From assembly GCF_005280195.1 (NCBI RefSeq), contig NZ_SZPR01000027.1:86812-150811 (forward strand): DNA of 64,000 nt, read 5' to 3'. Numbering within the stretch: position 1 is the stretch's first letter; every line of letters starts with the position of its first letter. A model generated the notes under the pieces. It searched no databases. It was given only the letters and a program-made list of their open reading frames with translations, and had not been told where the DNA came from. Position numbers and translations under genes: made by a program. Below are positions 1 through 8,476 of the stretch, in pieces. The stretch comes from Streptomyces galbus. Lineage in GTDB: Bacteria > Actinomycetota > Actinomycetes > Streptomycetales > Streptomycetaceae.

Positions 1-1204
1 CGTGGCCGGGCTCCCAGGCGGGCACGACCCGCAGCCGGTCGGCCGCGGCGCGGACCGGGACACGGCCGGCGACCCGGTGCAGGACACCGCCCTCGGTGTC
101 GGCGGCCTGGACGACGTTGACGGGCTCGGCCCAGGCGTCCACGGCGCGGTCCACGTCGGCGACCCGGCGGGCCCGCAGCAGCGGCAGCAGGGCGCCGAAG
201 CCGAGGTCGCCGGTGACGCGCGGCGGGTACCGCAGGCTGACGGCCAGCGGGGTGCCGTCGTCGAGTCCTTCCGGGCCGCCCGCGATCACCGGGCCCCGGC
301 CGGTCTCCAGGACCTCCACCTCGACGGTGTCCTCCCCGGCCACGTGGACCGGTTCGGTGTGCCGGGCGGCCCGGTGCCAGAGTCCGTCCGGGCCGAGGGC
401 CTCGACGCCGGCGCCGGTGCGGCGCAGGCGTTCGCGGTAGAGGTCCTGGTAGTCGGCCATGGCGTTGGTGATGGCCCAGGCGACCGTGCCGGTGTGGCCG
501 AAGTGGGCGATGCCGGGGACGCCGGGCACGGCGAGGCCGACCACGTCGAACTCGTCGCAGGCCAGGCGGATCTGCTGGTAGACGCCGGGGTCCTCGACGA
601 AGCGGTGCGGGTCGCCCGCCAGGAGCGCGTGCCCGGTGACCGTGCGCTCGCCGGCGATCAGCCAGCCGTTGCTGCCGGCGGTGCCGGGGCCGTCGGTGGC
701 GAACAGGCCGACCGCCTCGGGGCCGAGGTGGCGCACCGCCTCCTCGCGCCAGAGCTTGGCGGGGAAACCGGCGAACAGGATGTGGGTGGACAGCCACACG
801 GCGAGCGGGGTCCAGGGTTCCCAGCGGCCGGGGGCGAGGCCGACGCGGGCGAACTCGGGGGCGGCGCCCGGGAAGGAACCCTCCCCGGCGCCGGCGAGGC
901 CCTCGTTGACGCCGTCGACGTACGCCCCCACCCACGCGGCCGTCTCGGGGTCGCGCTCGGCGAGCGCGGCGTGGCAGCGGCGGGCGGTGTCCTCCAGGCG
1001 GGCGCGGCGCGCGAACACGTCCCAGGCGAGGGCGCCGGGGCCGAGGAACGACGCCGAGGTGCCCTGCGCGCGGTGCCGCTCGACCTCGAGCTGCCAGGCC
1101 CGGTCGCGGGCGGTGACCAGGCCCTGGGCCCGGGCGAGGGCGAACGGGTCGCAGGCGCGCAGGTGCGGGACGCCCCAGGCGTCCCGGTAGATCTCGGTCG
1201 TCAC
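1..1204 (-). CDS. Penicillin acylase family Ntn-hydrolase (C-terminus cut by window edge)
   Basis: The first 401 residues are present; the rest lies left of the window. The family cleaves amide bonds of N-acyl substrates (beta-lactams, acyl-homoserine lactones, siderophore precursors) after autoproteolysis that exposes an N-terminal Ser. The fold start (EIYRDAWGVPH, residues 4-14) and the nucleophile region GSNGW (Ser178), followed by LLAGDPHR, fit the family. I chose the GTG at 1204 because AGAGAGG precedes it at about 7 nt on the minus strand and MTTEIYRD aligns with family starts. No signal peptide is visible, unlike secreted acylases, so it is probably cytoplasmic. It diverges from a siderophore-interacting reductase across a shared iron box, which suggests iron control. 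The substrate is unknown. Confidence 0.85.
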   Translation of the reverse strand, partial: MTTEIYRDAWGVPHLRACDPFALARAQGLVTARDRAWQLEVERHRAQGTSASFLGPGALAWDVFARRARLEDTARRCHAALAERDPETAAWVGAYVDGVNEGLAGAGEGSFPGAAPEFARVGLAPGRWEPWTPLAVWLSTHILFAGFPAKLWREEAVRHLGPEAVGLFATDGPGTAGSNGWLIAGERTVTGHALLAGDPHRFVEDPGVYQQIRLACDEFDVVGLAVPGVPGIAHFGHTGTVAWAITNAMADYQDLYRERLRRTGAGVEALGPDGLWHRAARHTEPVHVAGEDTVEVEVLETGRGPVIAGGPEGLDDGTPLAVSLRYPPRVTGDLGFGALLPLLRARRVADVDRAVDAWAEPVNVVQAADTEGGVLHRVAGRVPVRAAADRLRVVPAWEPGH

Positions 1205-1234
1205 CGTGCAGCCTCTCTGTGCCGGTCAGGAGCT

Positions 1235-1253
1235 TTAGGTTAGCCTCACCTAA
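1235..1253. promoter_or_regulatory. Iron box (DmdR1/IdeR-type operator)
   Basis: TTAGGTTAGCCTCACCTAA differs from the ideal dyad TTAGGTTAGGCTAACCTAA at only two positions. DtxR-family repressors (DmdR1 in Streptomyces) bind this with Fe2+ to shut genes off in iron sufficiency. It lies in the 88-nt gap between two divergent genes, so it could control both. Confidence 0.85.
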
Positions 1254-1292
1254 GTAAGAGCGGAGAGATCGTACGTGAGGGGTGGAGAGGTC

Positions 1293-2009
1293 ATGGCGCA
1301 GGGGCGGGGCTGGGAGGGCGCGGTCCTCCGGCTGATGCGGGCGAAGGACTTCACGCTGACCGTCACCGGGGCGCGGGACGTCACCCCGTCGTACCGGCGG
1401 GTGCACCTGACCGACGGCGGGCTGCTCGCCGCGACCGGGGTCCACCCGACGATGTGGGTACGGCTGTGGTTCGACAACGCGGGCAAGCCCCACCAGCGGG
1501 CCTACACCCTGGTGGAGCCCGACCCCGTGCGGGGCACGTTCGCCCTGGAGTTCGCGCTGCACGAGGGCGCGGCGAGCGACTGGGCACGGACCGCGCGCCC
1601 CGGCGACACCATCGAGGCGACCGTCCAGGGCACCGGCTTCACCCGGCCCGAGCCCGCGCCGACGCACGTCCTCGCGATCGGCGACCCGGCGTCGCTGCCC
1701 GCCATCAACTCCCTGCTCGGCGCGCTGGACGGCGCTCCGGCCACGGTGTGGTTCGAGGGCGGCGACGACGGCCTGCCCTTCCCCGCCTCCCCCGCGCCGG
1801 GCCGGTACCAGCTGCGCCGCGTGCCGCGCGGGGAACTGGCCGGCCGGGTCCGCGCCGAACTCCCCGGCCTGCTCGCGGCCACCGAGCACCCGTACGTCTG
1901 GATCGCCTGCGACACCCGTACGACCCGCGCCCTGGCCGCGTACGTGCGCAGGGACCTCGGCGTGCCCAAGGACCGGCTGCACGCGCTGGGGTACTGGCGG
2001 GAGGACTGA
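1293..2009 (+). CDS. Siderophore-interacting protein (FAD-dependent ferric-siderophore reductase family)
   Basis: This 238-aa flavoprotein of the SIP/ViuB family is expected to reduce ferric-siderophore in the cytoplasm and release Fe2+. Visible features are the FAD-binding RAYTLV (69-74), an NAD(P)H-domain GDPASLPA stretch (130-137) and the typical C-terminal GYWRED. The ATG at 1293 gives the usual MAQG start. An in-frame GTG at 1275 has a better-spaced GGAGAG (1262-1267) and would add six residues. The upstream iron box supports induction under iron starvation. No siderophore synthesis genes are in the window, so the cognate siderophore cannot be named. Confidence 0.9.
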   Translation: MAQGRGWEGAVLRLMRAKDFTLTVTGARDVTPSYRRVHLTDGGLLAATGVHPTMWVRLWFDNAGKPHQRAYTLVEPDPVRGTFALEFALHEGAASDWARTARPGDTIEATVQGTGFTRPEPAPTHVLAIGDPASLPAINSLLGALDGAPATVWFEGGDDGLPFPASPAPGRYQLRRVPRGELAGRVRAELPGLLAATEHPYVWIACDTRTTRALAAYVRRDLGVPKDRLHALGYWRED

Positions 2010-2079
2010 GCCGCCGCGGAACCCGGCGTGCGGGTCCCTCGGGGAGGCGGCGGGGTGACCGGCGGGCGATCATCGGTGC

Positions 2080-2748
2080 ATGGACGTCACCGTGCACCTC
2101 GCCCAGGACCCCGAGGCCGACGCGCTCCTCGGGCGCTCCCCGCTCGCCGCGCTGGTCGGGATGCTGCTCGACCAGCAGATCCCGATGGAGTGGGCGTTCA
2201 AGGGACCCCGCACCATCGCCGACCGGCTGGGCGCCGACGACCTCGACGCCCACGAGATCGCCGCGCGCGACCCCGAGTCCTTCGCCGCGCTGCTCTCCGA
2301 GAAGCCGGCCGTGCACCGCTACCCCGGCTCCATGGCCAAGCGCGTCCAGCAGCTCTGCCAGTACCTCGTCGAGCACTACGACGGTGACGCCGAGGGCGTC
2401 TGGCGGGGCGTCGACGACGGGCGCGAGCTGCTCCGGCGGCTGGAGCACCTGCCCGGGTTCGGCAAGCAGAAGGCCCAGATCTTCCTCGCCCTGCTCGGCA
2501 AGCAGCTCGGGGTGACGCCGCAGGGCTGGCGGGAGGCCGCGGGCTCCTACGGCGAACCCCGCTCCCACCGCTCGGTCGCCGACATCACCGGCCCGGAGTC
2601 GCTGGCGAAGGTCCGTGCGTACAAACAGGAGATGAAGGCGGCGGCCAAGACCGCGAAGGCGACGACGACCGCGAAGGCCGCGAAGGCCGCGAAGGCCGCG
2701 AAGGCCGCGAAGGCCGCGAAGGCCGCGAAGGCCGCGAAGAAGCCGTAG
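2080..2748 (+). CDS. HhH-GPD-type base-excision repair protein with lysine/alanine-repeat tail
   Basis: The 222-aa protein resembles small actinobacterial HhH-GPD DNA glycosylase-like proteins. The N-terminal helical domain contains LLDQQIPMEWAF (29-40). The helix-hairpin-helix LPGFGKQKAQIFLALLGK spans residues 124-141 and would bind the DNA backbone. The last 35 or so residues are an Ala/Lys tail of seven AKA units plus AKKP, encoded by a 9-bp tandem array, reminiscent of histone-H1-like tails that add nonspecific DNA affinity. The catalytic Asp of true glycosylases is not clear by eye, so activity is inferred from family only. Confidence 0.85.
   Translation: MDVTVHLAQDPEADALLGRSPLAALVGMLLDQQIPMEWAFKGPRTIADRLGADDLDAHEIAARDPESFAALLSEKPAVHRYPGSMAKRVQQLCQYLVEHYDGDAEGVWRGVDDGRELLRRLEHLPGFGKQKAQIFLALLGKQLGVTPQGWREAAGSYGEPRSHRSVADITGPESLAKVRAYKQEMKAAAKTAKATTTAKAAKAAKAAKAAKAAKAAKAAKKP
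2671..2742 (+). repeat. 9-bp coding tandem repeat (GCGAAGGCC)n
   Basis: Seven identical GCGAAGGCC units are followed by a variant GCGAAGAAG, encoding Ala-Lys-Ala repeats at the C-terminus of the HhH-GPD protein. The units are perfect, so copy number probably varies between strains by slippage. Confidence 0.9.
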
Positions 2749-2829
2749 GACGACCTGGGCCTGCGCCGTGCGGGTGAACTCGGCGGGCGGGCGGACGGGT
2801 GCCGGGCGTGTCCCGGGCAGGCCCCCTGT

Positions 2830-3135
2830 GTGAGCACCGCACGACACCGTCCGCGCAGCCGCGTCTGGCTGCGGGTGCTCGTCCTGCTGCTCGCGCTCCT
2901 CGTCTCCGGCGGCGAGGCGGCCTGTGCGGCACCGCACGGGACGGTCGCCGCCGAGCACGACGTGACCGCCCCCGCGCCCCGGCTCACCGCGTACCGTCCC
3001 GCCGCACCCCTGCGGCCGACGCCCGTGCCGGGCCCGCGGCCGCGGCCCCGGGCCGCCGTGCCCGCCGGACGCCCCGCCGCCGAACCGCCGTACACCGCGC
3101 CCCGCGTGCTGCGTTCCGTGGTCCTGCGCTGCTGA
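2830..3135 (+). CDS. Small secreted/membrane-anchored proline-rich protein
   Basis: 101 aa from a GTG start. Residues 1-13 are basic, followed by a hydrophobic helix (about 14-27) and a possible signal-peptidase site near GGEAACAA. The remainder is Pro/Arg/Ala-rich and low complexity and ends in Cys. No domain is recognised. Location outside the membrane is inferred from the signal-like N-terminus. Codon position bias fits a real gene, but a short low-complexity product lowers confidence. Confidence 0.55.
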   Translation: MSTARHRPRSRVWLRVLVLLLALLVSGGEAACAAPHGTVAAEHDVTAPAPRLTAYRPAAPLRPTPVPGPRPRPRAAVPAGRPAAEPPYTAPRVLRSVVLRC

Positions 3136-3193
3136 CGGACCCCCGCCTCCCCCGCCACCGAGGTCAGTCCGCGACGCAGTCGGAGGAACCGTC

Positions 3194-3319
3194 ATGCCCA
3201 CCGATCCCTACGCGGTCCTGCGCGCCCTGCTGCGCGCCGAGGCCGCCCGCAGCGCCCCCAGACCGCAGCCGGAGCAGCGGCCCCGGCCCGAGCGGCCCCG
3301 CGAGCAAGGGCGACGCTGA
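3194..3319 (+). CDS. Small hypothetical protein (41 aa)
   Basis: A very short frame starting MPTDPYAVLRALLRAEAAR and ending in a Pro/Arg-rich, basic tail. A GGAGGA ribosome site (3182-3187) sits 6 nt before the ATG, which is the main support. The first half could form one amphipathic helix. Nothing else is recognisable. Confidence 0.5.
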   Translation: MPTDPYAVLRALLRAEAARSAPRPQPEQRPRPERPREQGRR

Positions 3320-3428
3320 ACGAGGTCCGGCGGGGGCGGGCGACCGCCTCCGCCGGACCAGGACGGCACCGACAGGACAGCCGGGACGGGCGGGACAGAC
3401 AGGACGGGCTGGACGGGCGGGACGGGGC

Positions 3429-5039
3429 TCAGCGTCTCCTGCGGGCCGTGCCGAACAGGGAACGGGTGATCTCCCGGCCGAGCTGGGTGCCGACCGAGCG
3501 GGCCAGGGACTTGAACACGCCGCTGCTCACGACCTGCTCCACGACCGACCGCTCCTCGTGCGCCGCGCGCCCCGGCCGCGCCTCCGGCTCCGCCGCCGGC
3601 TTCTCGGCTGCCGGATTCTCGGGTGCGGGGGCCTGTGCCGAGCGGGCCGCCGCGGCCGTCAGCTTCTCGTACGCCGACTCCCTGTCCACAGCCTGTGCAT
3701 ACCGTTCGTACAGCGGCGAGCCCTTCACCGCGCCGTCCAGGGCCGCCGGGTCGACCGGGCCCATCAGCGACTCGGGTGCGCGCAGGCGGGTCGCGGCGAC
3801 GGGAGTCGGGGCGCCGTTCTCGCTGAGGACCGTCACCACGGCCTCGCCGGTGCCCAGGCCGGTGAGCAGTTCCTCCAGGTCGTACGGCGAGTGCGGGAAG
3901 GTCTGCACCGTCGCCCGCAGGGCCTTCTGGTCGTCCGGGGTGAAGGCGCGCAGGGCGTGCTGGACACGGTTGCCGAGCTGGGCGAGGACGTCGGAGGGGA
4001 CGTCCTTCGGGGTCTGGGTCACGAAGAAGACACCGACCCCTTTGGAGCGAATCAGCCGCACGGTCTGCGTCACCGAGTCCAGGAACGCCTTGGAGGCGTC
4101 GTGGAACAGCAGGTGCGCCTCGTCGAAGAAGAACACCAGCTTCGGCTTCTCGGCGTCGCCCACCTCGGGCAGGTCGTGGAAGAGGTCGGCCAGCAGCCAC
4201 ATCAGGAACGTCGAGAAGAGCTGCGGGCGGTCCTGGACGGCGGCCAGCTCCAGCACCGACACCACGCCCCGGCCGTCGGACGCCGTGCGCAGCAGCTCGG
4301 CCGTGCGGAACTCCGGCTCCCCGAAGAAGCCGGACGCGCCCTGCGCCTCGAAGGCGGTCAGTGAGCGCAGGATCACCCCGGCCGTGGCCGGGGACAGCCC
4401 GCCCAGGGCCTTCAGCTCGGGCCGGCCCTCGTCGGAGGCGAGGAAGGCGACGACCGCGCGCAGGTCCTTCAGGTCGTACAGCTCCAGGCCCTTCTGGTCG
4501 GCGTAGTGGAAGACCAGGCCGAGGGACTGCTCCTGGGTCTGGTTCAGGCCGAGCACCTTGGAGAGCAGGACCGGGCCGAAGCTGGTGACGGTCGCGCGGA
4601 CCGGGACGCCGTGGCCGAGGCCGCCGAGGGCGTAGAACTCCGCCGGGAAGGCGCTCGCCGTCCAGTCCTGGCCGACCTCCGAGGACCGGGTGCGCACCCG
4701 GTCGCCGGGGACTCCCGGGACCGAGATCCCCGACAGGTCGCCCTTGATGTCCGCCAGGAACACCGGCACGCCCTGCGCCGACAACTGCTCGGCGACGAGC
4801 TGCAGCGTCTTGGTCTTGCCGGTGCCGGTGGCGCCCGCGACCAGTCCGTGGCGGTTGAGCATCGGCAGCGGGACGCGGATCTGCGCGTCGGGCAGGCACT
4901 TCCCCTCCCACAGCAGGGCGCCCAGGTCGAGCGAGGGCCCGGAGAACGCGTATCCGGCGGCGATCTTCGCGACCGGGTCGGGGCGCGGGGCGGTGGGGGC
5001 GTCCGCGGGGGGTCCGGGGCTGGGCTCGCTGGCGTTCAT
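3429..5039 (-). CDS. HerA-like P-loop ATPase (DUF853 family)
   Basis: A 536-aa cytoplasmic ATPase of the HerA/FtsK superfamily. The Walker A motif is GATGTGKT (69-76) and the Walker B ends in a DEAH (306-309) after a hydrophobic strand (KLVFFF). A later FVTQTPKDVPSDVLAQLGNR stretch is typical of this family's sensor region. After about residue 440 the sequence becomes Ala/Pro/Glu-rich before a short basic end. The ATG at 5039 gives the usual MNASEP-type start; the open frame runs further upstream but without a plausible start. The role (DNA translocation or repair) is inferred from the superfamily; the protein stands alone here. Confidence 0.85.
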   Translation of the reverse strand: MNASEPSPGPPADAPTAPRPDPVAKIAAGYAFSGPSLDLGALLWEGKCLPDAQIRVPLPMLNRHGLVAGATGTGKTKTLQLVAEQLSAQGVPVFLADIKGDLSGISVPGVPGDRVRTRSSEVGQDWTASAFPAEFYALGGLGHGVPVRATVTSFGPVLLSKVLGLNQTQEQSLGLVFHYADQKGLELYDLKDLRAVVAFLASDEGRPELKALGGLSPATAGVILRSLTAFEAQGASGFFGEPEFRTAELLRTASDGRGVVSVLELAAVQDRPQLFSTFLMWLLADLFHDLPEVGDAEKPKLVFFFDEAHLLFHDASKAFLDSVTQTVRLIRSKGVGVFFVTQTPKDVPSDVLAQLGNRVQHALRAFTPDDQKALRATVQTFPHSPYDLEELLTGLGTGEAVVTVLSENGAPTPVAATRLRAPESLMGPVDPAALDGAVKGSPLYERYAQAVDRESAYEKLTAAAARSAQAPAPENPAAEKPAAEPEARPGRAAHEERSVVEQVVSSGVFKSLARSVGTQLGREITRSLFGTARRRR

Positions 5040-5192
5040 CGGCAGACCCCTCGTTTCCGGATCGTTCGCGTTCCGCAATTCCGGGTTCACTCCCGGGGAG
5101 CTTCCGGTATGACCGGGTTGCTGCGGTATTTCCAGCGTCGCACTCGCTCGCCATGGCTGCGCCCGGAAGGTCTGGGCCGGTAGGCTTTCCGT

Positions 5193-5489
5193 GTGATCTT
5201 CAAGCGCATCGGAAACGGCCGGCCGTACCCCGACCACGGCCGGGAAAGCACCCGGCAGTGGGCGGACGTCGCGCCGCGCCCGGTCCGCCTCGATCAGCTG
5301 GTGACGACCAAGCAGCAGCTCGACCTGGAAACGCTCCTCGCCGAGGACTCCACGTTCTACGGCGACCTCTTCGCGCACGTCGTGAAGTGGCAGGGCGACC
5401 TGTACCTGGAGGACGGCCTGCACCGCGCGGTGCGGGCCGCGCTCCAGCAGCGCCAGGTGCTGCACGCGCGCGTGCTCGAACTGGACTGA
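5193..5489 (+). CDS. Conserved small actinobacterial protein (VapB-antitoxin-like annotation)
   Basis: A 98-aa protein from a GTG start. The block from QWADVAPRPVRLDQL through DLETLLAEDSTFYGDLFAHVVKW is strongly conserved in actinobacteria. Automatic annotation often calls it a VapB-family antitoxin, but no VapC-type PIN toxin lies next to it, so a toxin-antitoxin role is doubtful. It diverges from the HerA-like gene. Confidence 0.75.
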   Translation: MIFKRIGNGRPYPDHGRESTRQWADVAPRPVRLDQLVTTKQQLDLETLLAEDSTFYGDLFAHVVKWQGDLYLEDGLHRAVRAALQQRQVLHARVLELD

Positions 5490-5615
5490 CGGGCCGGCCG
5501 ACGACCCCTTCCCCCGTGCACACGGCGGCCGCCGTGTGGCCCTTTCGGGTTCACCTGAGCGGTGTCGAATGATCATCTAGTAGGCACGGCCGCCCCGTCG
5601 CACTACGCTGCGCTC

Positions 5616-6257
5616 ATGAGCATGCTGACTCCCCCCGGGATGGGCGGCCAGTACCGCATCACGGGGGACAAGTACCCGCGGATGCGCCCGCCCCGGCGGC
5701 GCGCCAGGATGGCCGGCCTCGTCCTCGTCTGCGGAGCCGTGCTCGGAGTCGCCGGCTGGGGAACGCTGCAGCTCGTCGACGTCTTCACGGGCGGCGGCGG
5801 TACGGCGTCCGCGGCCGCCGCGAAGGCCTGTGCGACCACGAAGTCCGGTGCCGTCGCCGACGCCTCGCCGGTGGTGCTGCCCGAGCCGGCGCAGATCACC
5901 GTGAACGTCTACAACGCCACGACCCGCAGCGGGCTCGCCAAGACCACGGCCGACGAGCTGAGGAAGCGGGGCTTCAAGGTCGGCAAGGTGGGGAACGCGA
6001 GCGCCGCGTTCGACAAGAAGGTCCCGGGGGCCGGAGTGCTGGTGGGGACCGCGGCCTCGGTGAAGACCTCGGTGCCGGTGGTGGGCGTGCAATTGCCCGC
6101 GGCGGAGCGGCGGGTCGACGCGAAGCGGGTGGACCCGTCGGTGGATCTCGTGATCGGCGACGCGTTCAAGGGGCTGGCGGTCCGGACGGACGCGGACCGC
6201 GCCCTGGCGGCACTGGCCGCGCCGAAGCCGGTGGCCGCGGTGAAGAAGGGGTGCTGA
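5616..6257 (+). CDS. LytR C-terminal domain protein, membrane anchored
   Basis: 213 aa. Residues 1-30 are a basic cytoplasmic segment, 33-52 a single transmembrane helix, and the remainder lies outside. The LytR_C domain begins at PAQITVNVYNATTRSGLAKTTADELRKRGFKVGKVGNAS (about 88-130), a fold also found at the C-terminus of LCP cell-wall ligases and in envelope-integrity protein Cei. It lacks the catalytic LCP domain, so it is probably structural or binding. The ATG at 5616 is chosen by family (MSMLTPPGMGGQYRI); there is no clear Shine-Dalgarno. Confidence 0.85.
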   Translation: MSMLTPPGMGGQYRITGDKYPRMRPPRRRARMAGLVLVCGAVLGVAGWGTLQLVDVFTGGGGTASAAAAKACATTKSGAVADASPVVLPEPAQITVNVYNATTRSGLAKTTADELRKRGFKVGKVGNASAAFDKKVPGAGVLVGTAASVKTSVPVVGVQLPAAERRVDAKRVDPSVDLVIGDAFKGLAVRTDADRALAALAAPKPVAAVKKGC

Positions 6258-6383
6258 GGTCCCGGGGCCGGCGGGTCCGGCCGGTGCGGCGCCGTCGCGG
6301 GTTCTCCCGCAGGTCGCCGCGCCCCTGACCCAGCGGGTGGTTCGGTGCGTGGGCGGCCGACGCGCTCGTCCTGGCTGTTCACG

Positions 6384-6418
6384 CAGGTCCCCGCGCCCCT
6401 GAAGGGCACGGGGACCTG
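6384..6418. terminator. Hairpin between convergent genes
   Basis: CAGGTCCCCG (6384-6393) pairs perfectly with CGGGGACCTG (6409-6418) around a 15-nt loop. It lies between the LytR_C gene and upp, which converge, so it probably terminates both. Confidence 0.7.
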
Positions 6419-6440
6419 TCGTCGTCGGCCGGGGTGCTGC

Positions 6441-7076
6441 CTACTCGGCGGCTCCGTACAGGCGGTCGCCCGCGTCTCCCAGGCCCGGGATGATGTAGCC
6501 GTGTTCGTTCAGGTGGTCGTCCACGGCCGCCGTGACGACCGTGACCGGGGTGCCGGCCAGTTCGCGTTCCATGATCTCCACGCCCTCGGGGGCCGCGAGG
6601 AGCACGACCGCCGTGACGTCGTCGGCTCCGCGCCGGATCAGTTCGCGGATCGCGGCGACCAGGGTGCCGCCCGTGGCGAGCATCGGGTCCAGGACGTACA
6701 CCTGGCGCCCCGAGAGGTCCTCGGGCATCCGGGTGGCGTACGTGGAGGCCTGCAGCGTCTCCTCGTTGCGGATCATGCCGAGGAAGCCCACCTCGGCCGT
6801 CGGCAGCAGCCGGACCATGCCGTCCAGCATGCCGAGGCCCGCCCGCAGGATCGGCACCACCAGGGGGCGCGGGTAGGAGAGCTTGACGCCGGTGGTCCGG
6901 GCGACCGGCGTGGTGATGTCGACCTGCTCGGTGCGCACGTCGCGCGTGGCCTCGTAGGCGAGCAGGGTGACCAGCTCGTCGGCGAGACGACGGAAGGTGG
7001 CCGAGTCCGTGCGCTGGTCGCGCAGCGTGGTGAGCTTGTGGGCGACCAGGGGGTGGTCGACGACGTGGAGACGCAT
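6441..7076 (-). CDS. upp: Uracil phosphoribosyltransferase
   Basis: Makes UMP from uracil and PRPP in pyrimidine salvage. The 211-aa length is normal. The PRPP-binding loop DPMLATGGT is at 130-138, the uracil-binding end GDAGDRLYG at about 200-208, and the N-terminal KLTTLRD and PILRAGLGM signatures are intact. Starts at ATG 7076 (MRLHVVDHPLVAHKL). It is monocistronic, divergent from a small gene at 7250 and convergent with the LytR_C gene. Confidence 0.97.
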   Translation of the reverse strand: MRLHVVDHPLVAHKLTTLRDQRTDSATFRRLADELVTLLAYEATRDVRTEQVDITTPVARTTGVKLSYPRPLVVPILRAGLGMLDGMVRLLPTAEVGFLGMIRNEETLQASTYATRMPEDLSGRQVYVLDPMLATGGTLVAAIRELIRRGADDVTAVVLLAAPEGVEIMERELAGTPVTVVTAAVDDHLNEHGYIIPGLGDAGDRLYGAAE

Positions 7077-7249
7077 GGGCACCACAGTAACCGGGCCGAC
7101 CGGGCCGGTCGTCCGCACGGAGCGCACAACACAGGCCAGAGCTTCACCGGCCTTCACGCGGCCGTGGCATGCATCCCGCCGACCGGGGGAAGGTGGAGGG
7201 GACGACGGACCGGGGTGGTCGACCCGGACCGATGCGGGGTGGTGCACCT

Positions 7250-7489
7250 ATGGCAGAACGAACGGACCGAGCAGGTCGGACGGAACAGACGGGTCGGACG
7301 GAACGGACGGTCCGGACGTCCGCGGTGGACGCGTCCGCGCGGGAGACCGACACCGAGCGCCGTCGCCGCCGCGCCCAGTTCCTCAGAGAACTCGCCGAGG
7401 CCCGCGCCCTGCGCGACCGGGTCCAGCCCCGCCGCGCCAAGGCCGCCCGGCTGCGCCACGCGATGCGGATGCGCACCTTCCGCTGGTAG
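7250..7489 (+). CDS. Small basic hypothetical protein
   Basis: 79 aa from ATG 7250 (MAERTDRAGR). It is very rich in Arg, with a Thr/Arg/Gly N-terminal half and a helical, positively charged C-terminal half (RRRRRAQFLRELAEARALRD). No domain is recognised; nucleic-acid binding is only a guess from charge. The frame is also open upstream to 7169. Confidence 0.55.
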   Translation: MAERTDRAGRTEQTGRTERTVRTSAVDASARETDTERRRRRAQFLRELAEARALRDRVQPRRAKAARLRHAMRMRTFRW

Positions 7490-7850
7490 CCGTACGCCCC
7501 CCGACGGGAGCCACGACACGAGGTGCCGGCAGGGGGAAGATCACCGACGTCCCGCGCGTTGCGAGGGGTGGGCGTGCGTGGCCGCGCGGGAAAGCCGCGT
7601 ACGATCCGCAAGTGGCGGCAACGAGTGTGCTGGTGAGGTCGCTTGCGCACGTGTCACCCCGGCGCCACCGGGGCGGGCACCGGGCTGCGATCAAAATGCC
7701 GGACACAGGGAGCCGAAGACGTCCCCTGAACGCCTTGTTTCTGCCACGATTCCGAGTGGGTGGGGCTCGGAGCCCGAGCTCTCTCCCCGCCCGCAACCTC
7801 CGCCGGGGGGATCCCCAACCGGCACGCCTATGACCAGTGGGAGAGTCACG
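7490..7850 (+). other. Non-coding stretch upstream of the tadA operon
   Basis: About 360 nt with no convincing gene. It should hold the promoter for the tadA-associated gene. GGGAGAG at 7838-7844 is that gene's ribosome site. No further structured element was identified with confidence. Confidence 0.5.
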
Positions 7851-8399
7851 GTGTACTTCGCCGCACTGCTCGCGCGCACCGAAGACGGGTGGGAAGCGAG
7901 CGACACAGAGCTGGACGATGTGGAGACCCTGTCGGATCTGGCCGACCTGGCCCGGGAAGCCTCTCCCGACGAGGACACGGTGCTCGTGCTGATCGAGCAG
8001 GAGGACGCCTGGTTCGGCGTCGTCCGGGTCGACGGCGAGGAGGACCCTCGTATCTACGTCTCCGACGCGGCCGCGGCCGCCCGCAGTTCGTACGGCGAGA
8101 TCCTGCTCACCGACGAGCTGCTCGGCCGGGAGCCGGGTGAGGACGTCCCCGACCTGGACGCCCTCGATCTCGACGGCACCGAGGACGGCGAGGACGACGC
8201 CGAGGAGGACGACGACCCGGACACCGCCGCGGCCGCCGCCTCCACCGACGGGACCGTGCCGCACGGCCCCGTCGGCGACGCCGGCATCCTCGACGACCTC
8301 GGCGTCAGCCAGAAGGAGCTGCGGTCGCTGTCGCAGGACGCCGTCAACGAGATCGCCGAGGCCCTCGGCGCCTCGGAGGTGCTGGAGACCGTCCGCTGA
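7851..8399 (+). CDS. tRNA adenosine deaminase-associated protein
   Basis: A 182-aa acidic actinobacterial protein encoded directly upstream of tadA. It starts GTG (MYFAALLARTEDGWEA) after a GGGAG ribosome site; an in-frame ATG at 7830 would add seven residues. The central part (about 95-130) is an Asp/Glu-rich disordered linker. The end, LDDLGVSQKELRSLSQDAVNEIAEALG, is a conserved helical region. The function is unknown; the neighbourhood suggests help with A-to-I tRNA editing or simple operon linkage. Confidence 0.85.
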   Translation: MYFAALLARTEDGWEASDTELDDVETLSDLADLAREASPDEDTVLVLIEQEDAWFGVVRVDGEEDPRIYVSDAAAAARSSYGEILLTDELLGREPGEDVPDLDALDLDGTEDGEDDAEEDDDPDTAAAAASTDGTVPHGPVGDAGILDDLGVSQKELRSLSQDAVNEIAEALGASEVLETVR

Positions 8400-8476
8400 C
8401 CGCACCCGAACAGTGGGGCCGGCCCCCCGGGACCCCCGGGGCCGCCGACCCGGTACGCGACCGCTGGCGGGCCGCA

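Noticed and set aside
2..1243. A long plus-strand open frame at the window start.
   Set aside because: It is antisense to the penicillin-acylase gene, which has family motifs, a ribosome site and an iron box; the plus frame gives low-complexity Gly/Ala/Arg sequence.
2671..2742. The 9-bp array as a non-coding satellite or replication iteron.
   Set aside because: It is in frame within the HhH-GPD gene and encodes an Ala/Lys tail up to the stop codon.
5193..5489. Calling the small protein a working VapB antitoxin.
   Set aside because: No PIN-domain toxin is adjacent and the protein is a single conserved actinobacterial gene; the label is only an automatic-annotation name.
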